Positions 27,838 through 36,236 of a stretch of DNA of 55,243 nt are shown in pieces (positions within the stretch are counted from its first letter, which is position 1; every line of letters starts with the position of its first letter). Under the pieces are notes generated by a model, which was not told the origin of the DNA, searched no databases, and was given only the letters and a program-made list of their open reading frames with translations. The position numbers and the translations under genes were made by a program. Origin of the DNA: Gemmatimonadota bacterium (lineage in GTDB: Bacteria > Gemmatimonadota > Gemmatimonadetes > Longimicrobiales > Gaopeijiaceae); assembly GCA_013002885.1 (NCBI GenBank), contig JABDLS010000094.1, positions 1 through 55,243 of the forward strand, written 5' to 3'.

Positions 27838-27880
27838 GCCCCGGCGCATGAGGATTCGCGCGGGTGAAGGGACACGATGC

Positions 27881-28933
27881 ATGGCAGTCCCGAGGGGCAT
27901 GACGGGGGCCGCGGTACTGGCTGCTGTCATCGCGCCGATGCTCGCATGTGCGGTGGACGTCACCGGTCAGGGCCTTCCGCGCGTGCACGTCATCGCGACG
28001 GGAGGGACCATCGCCGGGCGCGCGACGGGAGGGCAACTCACGGGGGCCCAGATCGTCGAGGCCGTCCCCGGGCTCGCTGATGTCGCCGCGATCGAAGTCG
28101 AGGAGTTCAGCCGCGTCGGATCCTCCGCGATGACACCCGATCACTGGTTGCGCCTCGCTCGCCGGGTCAACGGTCTTTTCGCCGCGGATCCTGGCCTCGC
28201 CGGCATCGTCGTGACCCACGGGACGGACACCATGGAGGAGACGGGCTACTTCCTCCACCTGACCGTGGAGGACAGCCGGCCGGTGGTGATGGTCGGGTCG
28301 ATGCGCAATTCGAGCGCGGTCTCCGCCGACGGACCGGCCAACCTGCTATCGGCGATGCGGGTGGCGACCCACCCGGGAGCCATCGGTGTGGGCACCCTCG
28401 TGGTCCTCAACGACGAGATCCACTCGGCACGCGACGTGCGAAAGCGCGACAGCAACCGTGTTGACACCTTCGGGTCGGAGTGGGGGCCCCTGGGGGTGGT
28501 GGACTCCGATACCATCGTTTTTCGTCACGGCGTGAGGACGCGCCATACCACTACTTCGGCGGTCAGGCTCTCCGACAGCGTCACAGAGCTCCCGTTCGTT
28601 CCCATCGTCGCCGACTTCACGGGCAACGAAGGCGCGGTCCTCGACGATTGGGTCGAGGCTGGAGCACGAGGGGTGGCGGTGCAGGCTTTCGGTGGTGGAA
28701 GGGGCAGTCCGGGGATGCGGCGCGCCGTCGCCGATGCCGCAGAGGCGGGTGTCCGGGTGGTGCTGGCCTCGAGAGTCCCTGAAGGACGTGTACTGTCGGG
28801 TGGGGCATCGCCGTCCCAGGGCGTCGTCACCGCGGGAGACCTCCCGCCGCACAAGGCGCGCATCCTGCTCATGCTCGCCCTCACCGAGGACCGGACGGGT
28901 GCCGAGCTTCAGCGGCTTTTCGACACGCACTAA
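27881..28933 (+). CDS. Exported type II-like L-asparaginase
   Basis: L-asparaginases hydrolyse asparagine to aspartate and ammonia. The 350-residue product carries the two family motifs: TGGTIAG at 40-46 with the nucleophile Thr, and VTHGTDTMEET at 111-121 with the second catalytic Thr and Asp. A signal peptide occupies residues 1-30; a cysteine lies near its end (MLAC) but the site is not a good lipobox, so a soluble periplasmic enzyme is more likely. I choose ATG 27881 for the GAAGGGA 11 bases upstream; ATG 27848 is the alternative. It follows the transaminase by 43 bases and ends one base before the metallo-hydrolase start. Glutaminase activity is possible. Confidence 0.88.
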   Translation: MAVPRGMTGAAVLAAVIAPMLACAVDVTGQGLPRVHVIATGGTIAGRATGGQLTGAQIVEAVPGLADVAAIEVEEFSRVGSSAMTPDHWLRLARRVNGLFAADPGLAGIVVTHGTDTMEETGYFLHLTVEDSRPVVMVGSMRNSSAVSADGPANLLSAMRVATHPGAIGVGTLVVLNDEIHSARDVRKRDSNRVDTFGSEWGPLGVVDSDTIVFRHGVRTRHTTTSAVRLSDSVTELPFVPIVADFTGNEGAVLDDWVEAGARGVAVQAFGGGRGSPGMRRAVADAAEAGVRVVLASRVPEGRVLSGGASPSQGVVTAGDLPPHKARILLMLALTEDRTGAELQRLFDTH

Positions 28934-28934
28934 C

Positions 28935-29945
28935 ATGCGTCGGGTCGTCCTCGCTTGCATCGCGGTCGCCTTTCTGGCCGGCTGCCGCCTCGGGCCCGGT
29001 GTGGAGGGGCTCGTGGATCTTGCGCCGCCCGGTTCCGATTCTCTTCGTCTGGTCTACCTGGGTACCGGTGGCTGGATCATGGAGCATGGCGACGACCAGA
29101 TCATGACCGCGCCCCTCTTCTCCAATCCCGGCGTATTCCGGACCGGGCTCTGGACCATCGCAGCCGACACTACCGAGATCGATCGATGGATGTCTCAGCA
29201 CGACGTTGGTCGGACGTCGGTGATCCTCAGCGGCCACGCGCATTACGACCACCTCATGGACGTACCCCGAGTCGCACTCCGTCACTCCCCGCGGGCGAGG
29301 ATCCTGGGCAACCGGACGGTGGCCAACACGTTGAGCGAGTGGTCCGGGGTGGCCGACAGGATGGACGTCGTCGAGGAGTCGGAGGTAGCCGACCACGCCG
29401 ATGGTGCCGAGGCGGCGGCCATGTGGAGGCACTACGGCAACGTGCGCATCCTCCCTCTGCGCTCCCATCACGCCCCACACTTCGATGGGTACACCCTCTA
29501 TCAGGGCACGCGGGACTTTCCGCTCGAGGCTGCGCCGACGCTGGCTGGTGAGTGGCTCGATGGGAACACCCTCGCCTTCCTCATTGACTTCCTCGACGAC
29601 GCCGGAGAGGTCGCGTTCCGGATCTACTACCAGGACGCCGTTGTCGCGCCGCCCCTGGGGTTCGCTCCGGACGCACTCATCGCCGAGCGTCCCGTCGACG
29701 TCGCCATCTTCGTTCCCGCGACCTTCGACCAGGTCGATTGGCACCCGGAGGCCTTCGTCGAGAACCTGGATCCGGACCGCGTCCTCCTGGGCCACTGGGA
29801 GGACTTCTTCGTACCGGTGGACGCGCCTACCCGCTCCATCTTCCTGAGCGACATCGGACACTTCGAGGATCGGCTGGAGCACGTCTTCGACGGCCCCTTC
29901 TGGCGTCCGGAGATCGGGACCGAATTCCGGTTCCCCAGGAGGTAG
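28935..29945 (+). CDS. Metallo-beta-lactamase-fold lipoprotein
   Basis: This 336-residue protein has a signal peptide with an LAGC lipobox (C17), then a metallo-hydrolase fold: the zinc signature HAHYDH at 101-106, an RSHHAPH stretch further on, and the last His in GHWED near residue 280. Enzymes of this fold cleave phosphodiesters, lactones or other bonds; the motif with HxHxDH fits but the substrate does not follow from it. Its ATG lies one base after the asparaginase stop, so it is co-transcribed. A lipid anchor puts it in the periplasm or on the outer membrane. It may act on a product of the preceding enzymes, which is inference. Confidence 0.82.
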   Translation: MRRVVLACIAVAFLAGCRLGPGVEGLVDLAPPGSDSLRLVYLGTGGWIMEHGDDQIMTAPLFSNPGVFRTGLWTIAADTTEIDRWMSQHDVGRTSVILSGHAHYDHLMDVPRVALRHSPRARILGNRTVANTLSEWSGVADRMDVVEESEVADHADGAEAAAMWRHYGNVRILPLRSHHAPHFDGYTLYQGTRDFPLEAAPTLAGEWLDGNTLAFLIDFLDDAGEVAFRIYYQDAVVAPPLGFAPDALIAERPVDVAIFVPATFDQVDWHPEAFVENLDPDRVLLGHWEDFFVPVDAPTRSIFLSDIGHFEDRLEHVFDGPFWRPEIGTEFRFPRR

Positions 29946-30023
29946 GGGAGAAGCTGGCGTTCTTTCCCCCGACGCCCCAGAATTGGGGCGCGACGGGAGT
30001 CAACGACGAAGAGGAGGGGATCC

Positions 30024-31148
30024 GTGCCCGAGACACCGTCTGGTAGCCCCGCCCGACCGGGTGACGTCCTGATCATGGTCGGCACGATGAAGGGAGCCTT
30101 CTTCTTCACCGCCGACCCCGACCGTTCCACATGGCGGATGGATGGGCCCCACTTTCCCGGGGAGGAGGTCTACGCCCTGGCCCTCGACACACGTAGCGGC
30201 TCGAGCGTTTTATGGGCTGCGCCGGGAAGTCCGTTCTTCGGCACCACACTTCGCCGCTCCGACGATCTGGGGGCGAGTTGGTCGGGCAAGGACGAACGGC
30301 CGGTCCGATTCCCGGAAAGCTCGGGCCTCTCCCTGGAGCGCATCTGGCAGATTCGCCCGGGGCCTGCCGACGAACCCCAGCGCATGTGGCTGGGCGTAGA
30401 GCCGACGTGCCTCTTCGAGAGCGCCGACGGAGGTGAGAGCTGGGCGCCGGTCGAGGGATTCCTGGAGCATGAGCACCGCGAGTTCTGGACGCCGGGCAAC
30501 GGTGGTCTGTGTATGCACACCATCATCCCCCACGCCACCGACCGCGAGCGGATGCTCGTTGCCTTCTCCACCGGTGGCGTATACGGCACGGATGACGGAG
30601 GAGCCACCTGGTCGCCGCGCAACAACGGGGTTCGTGCCGAGTTCCTCCCCGACAAGCATCCCGAGTTCGGCCAGTGCGTCCACAAGGTTGCGTATCACCC
30701 CGAGCACCCCGAGCGCCTCTTCCTCCAGAACCATTGGGGCCTGTACAGGAGCGATGACTGGGCGGGGTCGTGGGAAGACGTGGCCAACGGCGTCCCCTCG
30801 GATTTCGGCTTCGGGATGGCGGTCCACCCCCACGACCCAGATACCGTCTACATCGTGCCCTTGGAGTCCGACGGATTCCGGTGTACACCCGAGGCGAAGC
30901 TGAGGGTCTACCGAACGCGGGACGCCGGGGCCTCGTGGGAGCCTATGACCCAGGGGCTGCCCCAGCACGACGCCTACGAGACAGTGCTCCGGGACGCCCT
31001 GGATGTCGACTCCCTGAATCCGGCAGGGGTGTACTTCGGAACGAGGAGCGGCAAGGTCTTCGCCTCCTCCGACGACGGCGACTCCTGGACGCCGGTCATC
31101 GAAGGGCTGCCGCCGGTGGTCTGTGTTAAGGCCGGGGTCGTCGCGTGA
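30024..31148 (+). CDS. Asp-box (BNR/sialidase-type) beta-propeller protein
   Basis: This 374-residue protein starts with GTG after a GAGGAGGGG ribosome site. It has no signal peptide and is predicted cytoplasmic. Six Asp-box motifs of the S/T-x-D-x-G-x-x-W type are spaced along it (SDDLGASW, SADGGESW, TDDGGATW, SDDWAGSW, TRDAGASW, SSDDGDSW), one per propeller blade; the fourth has Gly replaced by Ala. The fold is that of sialidases and photosystem assembly factors, but the sialidase arginine triad and FRIP motif are not evident to me, so enzymatic activity is not implied. It precedes the MoaD-like gene by 28 bases, a recurring pairing in bacterial genomes as I recall it. Confidence 0.8.
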   Translation: MPETPSGSPARPGDVLIMVGTMKGAFFFTADPDRSTWRMDGPHFPGEEVYALALDTRSGSSVLWAAPGSPFFGTTLRRSDDLGASWSGKDERPVRFPESSGLSLERIWQIRPGPADEPQRMWLGVEPTCLFESADGGESWAPVEGFLEHEHREFWTPGNGGLCMHTIIPHATDRERMLVAFSTGGVYGTDDGGATWSPRNNGVRAEFLPDKHPEFGQCVHKVAYHPEHPERLFLQNHWGLYRSDDWAGSWEDVANGVPSDFGFGMAVHPHDPDTVYIVPLESDGFRCTPEAKLRVYRTRDAGASWEPMTQGLPQHDAYETVLRDALDVDSLNPAGVYFGTRSGKVFASSDDGDSWTPVIEGLPPVVCVKAGVVA

Positions 31149-31176
31149 CGGACCCGATGAGCGGGGGCGAAGTCTC

Positions 31177-31476
31177 GTGACCACAGCGTCGACCAGGGTG
31201 GTGACCGTCGTCCTGCCGGGTCAACTCCGTGAGCTGACGGGGGGCGAGGCCCAGATCGTCATCGAAGGGGCCGGCGGCACCGTAGCGGCTTTGTTCCTCG
31301 CTCTCCGCGAGCGCCATCGCTCGGTCTACGACAGGATCTTCACCGAGCAGGGTGAGGTACGGCCTCACGTCAACGTCTTCGTCGACGGAGCCGACATCCG
31401 GTGGGCCGGAGGCCTCGAGGCAACCGTCGGTCCCTCGAGTGAGGTCTTGGTGCTTCCGGCGGTTAGCGGCGGCTGA
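31177..31476 (+). CDS. MoaD/ThiS-family ubiquitin-like sulfur carrier
   Basis: This 99-residue protein has the beta-grasp fold of MoaD/ThiS: VTVVLPGQLREL, a central NVFVDG segment, and the essential C-terminal Gly-Gly (PAVSGG). Such proteins carry sulfur as a thiocarboxylate on the last Gly after activation by an E1-like adenylyltransferase. I choose GTG 31177, which gives a normal N-terminus; the open frame upstream is not protein-like. No MoaE, MoeB or ThiF gene is nearby. Its partner appears to be the Asp-box propeller just upstream, so the role may be in sulfur transfer or protein conjugation other than molybdopterin synthesis. Confidence 0.85.
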   Translation: MTTASTRVVTVVLPGQLRELTGGEAQIVIEGAGGTVAALFLALRERHRSVYDRIFTEQGEVRPHVNVFVDGADIRWAGGLEATVGPSSEVLVLPAVSGG

Positions 31477-31485
31477 CTCGTTCGG

Positions 31486-32784
31486 TCAGCGCCGAGTCGA
31501 TGGCCGTCCCTCGAACAGGAAGCGCACGCGCCGGCCTTCCGGGTCGTCCGCCACCGTGAAATGCGCAGGGGCGCCTACGTCCAGCCCGCCACCGGCGTCC
31601 AAAGCACTGCTCATGGGGACCAGGTAGAGACCGTCGACATCGAGAGTGTCCTGAGCCTCGGACGTCCCCAGGTCCCCGATGTCGGAGATCATGCCTCCCT
31701 CCTCGAGGAGCGGCATGGAGTACTCCACGAGGAGATCGGCTTCGAGGACAGGGATGCCAGGTACCGCGACGGTTCCTCCACGGATGAGCAGGTCGGGGAG
31801 GCGCCGGCCGTTGTAGGCCAGGCTCTCGTATACCTCCGGGTCGTACTCCGCGTAACGGCCCGTGGCGATGGCGTCGAGGGCTGCGAGGATTCCGACGAAG
31901 TTCGTCTTTCGGAGATGCTGTTTCTGGGGGTCGTCCTCCCACGCGCCCGACTCGATGAGGACCGTGCTCGCGCCCCACGCACCCATGAGGTCACCGAAGG
32001 CTCGAGGATTGAACGTGTCGTCGTACTTGGCGACGTGCTGGCCGACGAGGGGCTCCACGGCTTCGATGAGGAGGGTGGCGACCTGCATGGCTCGTCTACG
32101 CTTGTCGTCGACATCCCGGGCCTCGTTGAAGGCCGGGGCGAGTAGAGCGATGGCGACGCCGAGGTCGGTCCCGCTCACCCTTACCGCGGCACTCTGGTCG
32201 TGGAGGTTGAAGCCGAAGTCGGGCTGTAGCTCGTCGTTGACGGTCTTCAGAAGCCGGCCTTCGGGGGTCTGCAGCCGACGGGCATCACGGTTCACGTCGA
32301 TGCCCTGTGCGTTGCGCCGCCGGAATCGCTCCGCTCCGTCGGGATTCAGCATGGGGATCATGTGGACCGTAGCCCCCTCGGCGATCCGGCGAGCCAGGGG
32401 GTGGTCCGGCGAGTCGTGGAAGAAGCGGGTCATGTCCGCCAGCGCCATGGACGCGGTGCTTTCGTTGCCGTGCATCTGGGACCAGAGAAGCACCGTGACA
32501 GGGCCGCTACCGAAGGTGATGTGTCGGATGGACCGACCTTCTGCGCTCTCACCGGCGACGCGAGACGAGACCGATCCTCCGAGATACGGTTCGACGGCGT
32601 CCCAGTAGCCTTGGTGGTCGAAGCGGCGGTCGTCCAAGCCCGTGACCCGGGCGCCGTCGTGAAGGTCGGCGATCTCGGTGGGCGAGGTGGGGGCCGGTGT
32701 GGTGGGCCCGTACGACGCCGCGCCACCGCACGCCACGAGGAATGCGGCCACCCAAGGAGCCAGTGGAGGTCGGGTGTTGGTCAT
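31486..32784 (-). CDS. M14-family zinc carboxypeptidase lipoprotein
   Basis: M14 carboxypeptidases cleave the last residue from peptides, including muropeptides. The 432-residue product has a signal peptide with a VAC lipobox (C19) and the full metal and catalytic set: H105 and E108 in MHGNES, H195 in NLHDQ, and the general base E278 in VLIESG; NPDG and NRDARRL are also family motifs. A beta-rich C-terminal domain of about 100 residues follows. Start 32784 overlaps the stop of the NamZ gene by ATGA (32781-32784), so the two are translated together. In this setting a peptidoglycan stem peptide is a likely substrate, which is inference. Confidence 0.88.
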   Translation of the reverse strand: MTNTRPPLAPWVAAFLVACGGAASYGPTTPAPTSPTEIADLHDGARVTGLDDRRFDHQGYWDAVEPYLGGSVSSRVAGESAEGRSIRHITFGSGPVTVLLWSQMHGNESTASMALADMTRFFHDSPDHPLARRIAEGATVHMIPMLNPDGAERFRRRNAQGIDVNRDARRLQTPEGRLLKTVNDELQPDFGFNLHDQSAAVRVSGTDLGVAIALLAPAFNEARDVDDKRRRAMQVATLLIEAVEPLVGQHVAKYDDTFNPRAFGDLMGAWGASTVLIESGAWEDDPQKQHLRKTNFVGILAALDAIATGRYAEYDPEVYESLAYNGRRLPDLLIRGGTVAVPGIPVLEADLLVEYSMPLLEEGGMISDIGDLGTSEAQDTLDVDGLYLVPMSSALDAGGGLDVGAPAHFTVADDPEGRRVRFLFEGRPSTRR

Positions 32785-34130
32785 GGATAGATGAGGTAGG
32801 GGCTTCTCGTCGCCTCGAAGCCGCTTAGCGCTTCGGCCCACCCTCGGGTGAGCTCGTCGACTGTCATGTCTGCGTCGATGCCCGTACGAAGGGCATCGGT
32901 TCCGGCCAGCCGGTCGAAGTGGCTTTCGCGCCAGAACCACCGGTCGCCAGACGCCCGGCGGGTCTCGACGAGCATCGCCACGGCGACTCTCGGAGCGTCG
33001 TAAGCACTCGACTCACCGACCACGCGCACTCCGTTCACCGCCTCTCCACCGAACTTCCCGTCGCCGGGTGCGTCGGGCGTGAAGGTCACCGCCTCGAAGC
33101 TGACTCCCTCGAAGCCGTACCCGTTCAGCGCCTCCGCAAGGGCGCCGCCATCCAACCACGGCGCCCCGACCCATTGAAAAGCACGATCCGTGCCGCGGCC
33201 CACGGAGAGTGGAGTCCCTTCGAACAGGCACGTGCCGGGATAGGCCAGCGCACTCTCGAGCGACGGCATGTTCGGAGACGGTGGCACCCAGGGCAGGCCG
33301 GTTTCGTCGTACGTCATGTCGCGCGCCCAGCCCTCCATGGGTATGACGCGCAGGTCCACCTCGATCCCTTGCTCGACCACGTACATCCGAGCGAGCTCCC
33401 CGGGCGTCATTCCGTGGCGCATCGGCACAGGGTAGAGACCGACGAAGCTCGAGAAGGCGGGATCGAGGACATTGCCCTGAACGACGTCGCCGCGGATGGG
33501 ATTGGGCCGGTCCAGAACGACGAAGGGGATACCCTGCTCGGCCGCGGCCTCCATGGCATATGCCATGGTCGATACGTAGGTGTAGTAGCGGGCGCCGATG
33601 TCCTGCATGTCGTAGACGAGAATGTCCACGCCCTCGAGCATGTCGGGCGTGGGCCGCAGGGTTTCACCGTAAAGGGAGAAGACGGTGACGCCGGTCTGTT
33701 CGTCGATCTCCGTATCTACGCGGACCCCGGCTTCGGCGGCGCCCCGGATGCCGTGCTCCGGCCCGTAGAGAGCAACCAACTCGACGTCGGGCGAAGAGTA
33801 CAGGGCGTCGATGACGTGACCGACGGCCTCGTCGGTGGACGCCTCGGCCGTCGCGCTCGCCCAGTAGACGCCGGTGTGGTTGGTGACAAGGCCTACACGC
33901 CGCCCGGCGACGACGTGGGCGGAATCGGTGAGGAGAACGTCCACGCCCGGGCGTACGGGGGGTGCCGGGGCCTCGGTGGCAACGAGGGCGGCACCGGAAG
34001 CCTCGGCATCGACCCCCTCGGAGTCCGTGCCACACGCGGCCAGAAGGCACGCGAACAGCCCGGTGAACAAGGCCGATTGTGGGGGTAGAAACATATGAAT
34101 ACTTTGGCGATGGTCGAGGTTGTGCCGCAT
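32781..34130 (-). CDS. namZ: NamZ-type exo-beta-N-acetylmuramidase (DUF1343/GH171) lipoprotein
   Basis: NamZ enzymes remove terminal N-acetylmuramic acid from the non-reducing ends of peptidoglycan chains. The 449-residue product matches the family: VGLVTNHTGV, LYGPEHGIRG, VYDMQDIGARYYTY, LDRPNPI, PMRHGMTPGELA and GTDRAFQWVGAPW. The signal peptide ends in a LAAC lipobox. I choose ATG 34130 because GGGAG lies six bases upstream; ATG 34094 lacks one. Its stop overlaps the start of the M14 gene. It is transcribed divergently from the GH3 genes across a 92-base gap, which must hold both promoters. Function is inferred from the family and from the salvage context. Confidence 0.88.
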   Translation of the reverse strand: MRHNLDHRQSIHMFLPPQSALFTGLFACLLAACGTDSEGVDAEASGAALVATEAPAPPVRPGVDVLLTDSAHVVAGRRVGLVTNHTGVYWASATAEASTDEAVGHVIDALYSSPDVELVALYGPEHGIRGAAEAGVRVDTEIDEQTGVTVFSLYGETLRPTPDMLEGVDILVYDMQDIGARYYTYVSTMAYAMEAAAEQGIPFVVLDRPNPIRGDVVQGNVLDPAFSSFVGLYPVPMRHGMTPGELARMYVVEQGIEVDLRVIPMEGWARDMTYDETGLPWVPPSPNMPSLESALAYPGTCLFEGTPLSVGRGTDRAFQWVGAPWLDGGALAEALNGYGFEGVSFEAVTFTPDAPGDGKFGGEAVNGVRVVGESSAYDAPRVAVAMLVETRRASGDRWFWRESHFDRLAGTDALRTGIDADMTVDELTRGWAEALSGFEATRSPYLIYP

Positions 34131-34222
34131 TGCATGCTCCCACGTAGTTCGTGACATCCGGCAAGCATCGGCGACACATTTGATTACGTCAACGCACCCC
34201 CCAGCCAACGGTCCACCCACGA

Positions 34223-36235
34223 ATGACGCAGGGACGCCTCGCTCCATGGTCCAACTCCCTCCGGGGACTCGGCACCCTCGCGCTCGTAATCGCCCTGTCG
34301 TCGTGCGGCTTCTTCGGCGGCTCAGGTGGGCCGCCGTCGCCGTCTGGTGACGCCGACGAACCCGCGGCGGACGGTGCAACGGGAGCGGACCGGCTAGCAG
34401 CAGACGCGGACTCCGGCGTCGTCGGAGGCGCACCATCTCTGGACGCCGTTTTCGACAGCATCGCCGCCCGGGAGGGGGCCACGGCGTCGGTTGAGCCTGT
34501 TGTCCCCGAGCCGGAACCGGAGCCCCTGGACATGCGGAGTTGGGCCCAGCGGACCCTGGACGAAATGTCGCTGGAAGAGAAGGCCGGCCAGCTCATCATG
34601 CCCTGGGTCCTGGGTGACTTCGCTCCGGAGGGGTCCGACAGTCATGAGCGGGTCTTTCGCTTCATCGAAGAGCAGAAGGTCGGTGGAGTGATCATGTCTG
34701 TTGGCACGCCCTTCGAGGTTGCGGCCAAGCTCAACGATCTCCAGGCGCACGCGGACGTACCCCTCCTCGTTGCGGCAGACCTGGAGACAGGAGCGGGCTT
34801 CCGCATGCGTGGAGCGGTTCACATGCCCGGCAACATCGACCTCGGGGGCGCCACCGATTTCCCTTCGCTCATGGCCGTGGGTGCCACGGGAGAGGAGCGG
34901 CTGGCGTACGAGATGGGCCGGATCACCGCCCTCGAAGCAAGAGCGGTGGGAATCCACGTGCCCTTCGCGCCCGTCCTCGACGTCAACTCCAATCCCGACA
35001 ATCCGATCATCAACGTGCGCTCCTTCGGCGAAGATCCGTCGAGCGTCGCGAAGATGGGCATCGCCTTTGTCCGAGGTGTACAGGAGAACGGGGCCGTCGC
35101 AACGGGCAAGCACTTCCCCGGACATGGCGACACCGAAGTCGACTCCCATATCGCGCTGCCGGTCATCCGCCACGACCGGGCACGCATGGACTCGGTGGAG
35201 CTACATCCCTTCCAGGAAGCCATCGACGCGGGCATGGGGGCAATCATGACCGCCCACATCTCGGTGCCCTCCCTCAACGGCGGGGTCCGCGAGCCGGCGA
35301 CCCTGTCGCCACTGGTCCTTACCGACGTTCTTCGGGGCGAGATGGGCTTCGACGGCATCGTGTTCACCGACGCGATGGACATGAGTGCCATATCGAGGAG
35401 CCACAACTCGGGAGCGGCCGCTGTTCGTGCCCTGGAGGCCGGTGCTGACGTGATCCTCATGCCGGCCTCGGTGACCGGCGCGACGAAGGGTATCGTCGAA
35501 GCGGTGAAGTCGGGTCGTCTCAGTGAGGCACGCCTCGACGAATCGGTTCTTCGGGTCCTGGAGACGAAAGAGGGACTCCGCCTCCACGAGGACCGTTTCG
35601 TGGGCATGGAGACGGTGGCCAATACCGTCGGGATCCCGGACCACACCGCTGTCGCCGACGACATTGCTCGGCGGTCCATAACGGTCCTCAAGAACGATCG
35701 CGGGCTCTTGCCCCTGGCTGGCACACGCTCGGCACGGGTTATGTCGGTGACGTATCGCAGGTCGTCGGATATCCTCGCCGGTCGCTTCTTCAACCGTCAG
35801 CTTCGGCAGACGTATCCGCGGCTGACCACTGCCGAGTTGGACCGTGACACCAATGCCGAGATCTACGACGCGCTCCTGCGACGGGCCCGTGACCGAGCGC
35901 TGGTCGTTGTGAGCACCCATGTCACGGCTGTCTCGTACTCGGGCTCGGTGGCCATTCCCGAGGAGTTGAGCAACTTCATCAACCGCCTCGCCGACATCGG
36001 GGTGCCTCACGTCGTGGTCTCGTTCGGCAATCCCTACCTCGTGACCGAATTCCCAGGTGTCCAGTCGTACATGCTGGCGTGGAACGGGTCGGAAGCGAGC
36101 CAGCGCGCTGCGGCCCAGGCCCTTGTCGGACAGGTGGAGATCACCGGCCGGGTACCCACGCGCATCCCCCCCCTCTTCGAGATCGGGGACGGACTCATGA
36201 TCGGGAGCAAACGCGGCCTCGCCGGAGGCCGCTGA
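34223..36235 (+). CDS. GH3 beta-N-acetylhexosaminidase lipoprotein (NagZ-like)
   Basis: GH3 beta-N-acetylglucosaminidases release GlcNAc from the ends of glycans. The 670-residue product has a signal peptide with an LSSC lipobox, an acidic low-complexity linker to about residue 95, and the GH3 catalytic domain: GKHFPGHGDT with the DSH dyad, and the nucleophile Asp in FTDAMDM. A C-terminal GH3_C domain follows, absent from short cytoplasmic NagZ. The lipid anchor places it outside the cytoplasm. It complements NamZ: the two would remove GlcNAc and MurNAc in turn. The next gene starts one base after its stop, so they form an operon. Confidence 0.88.
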   Translation: MTQGRLAPWSNSLRGLGTLALVIALSSCGFFGGSGGPPSPSGDADEPAADGATGADRLAADADSGVVGGAPSLDAVFDSIAAREGATASVEPVVPEPEPEPLDMRSWAQRTLDEMSLEEKAGQLIMPWVLGDFAPEGSDSHERVFRFIEEQKVGGVIMSVGTPFEVAAKLNDLQAHADVPLLVAADLETGAGFRMRGAVHMPGNIDLGGATDFPSLMAVGATGEERLAYEMGRITALEARAVGIHVPFAPVLDVNSNPDNPIINVRSFGEDPSSVAKMGIAFVRGVQENGAVATGKHFPGHGDTEVDSHIALPVIRHDRARMDSVELHPFQEAIDAGMGAIMTAHISVPSLNGGVREPATLSPLVLTDVLRGEMGFDGIVFTDAMDMSAISRSHNSGAAAVRALEAGADVILMPASVTGATKGIVEAVKSGRLSEARLDESVLRVLETKEGLRLHEDRFVGMETVANTVGIPDHTAVADDIARRSITVLKNDRGLLPLAGTRSARVMSVTYRRSSDILAGRFFNRQLRQTYPRLTTAELDRDTNAEIYDALLRRARDRALVVVSTHVTAVSYSGSVAIPEELSNFINRLADIGVPHVVVSFGNPYLVTEFPGVQSYMLAWNGSEASQRAAAQALVGQVEITGRVPTRIPPLFEIGDGLMIGSKRGLAGGR

Positions 36236-36236
36236 C

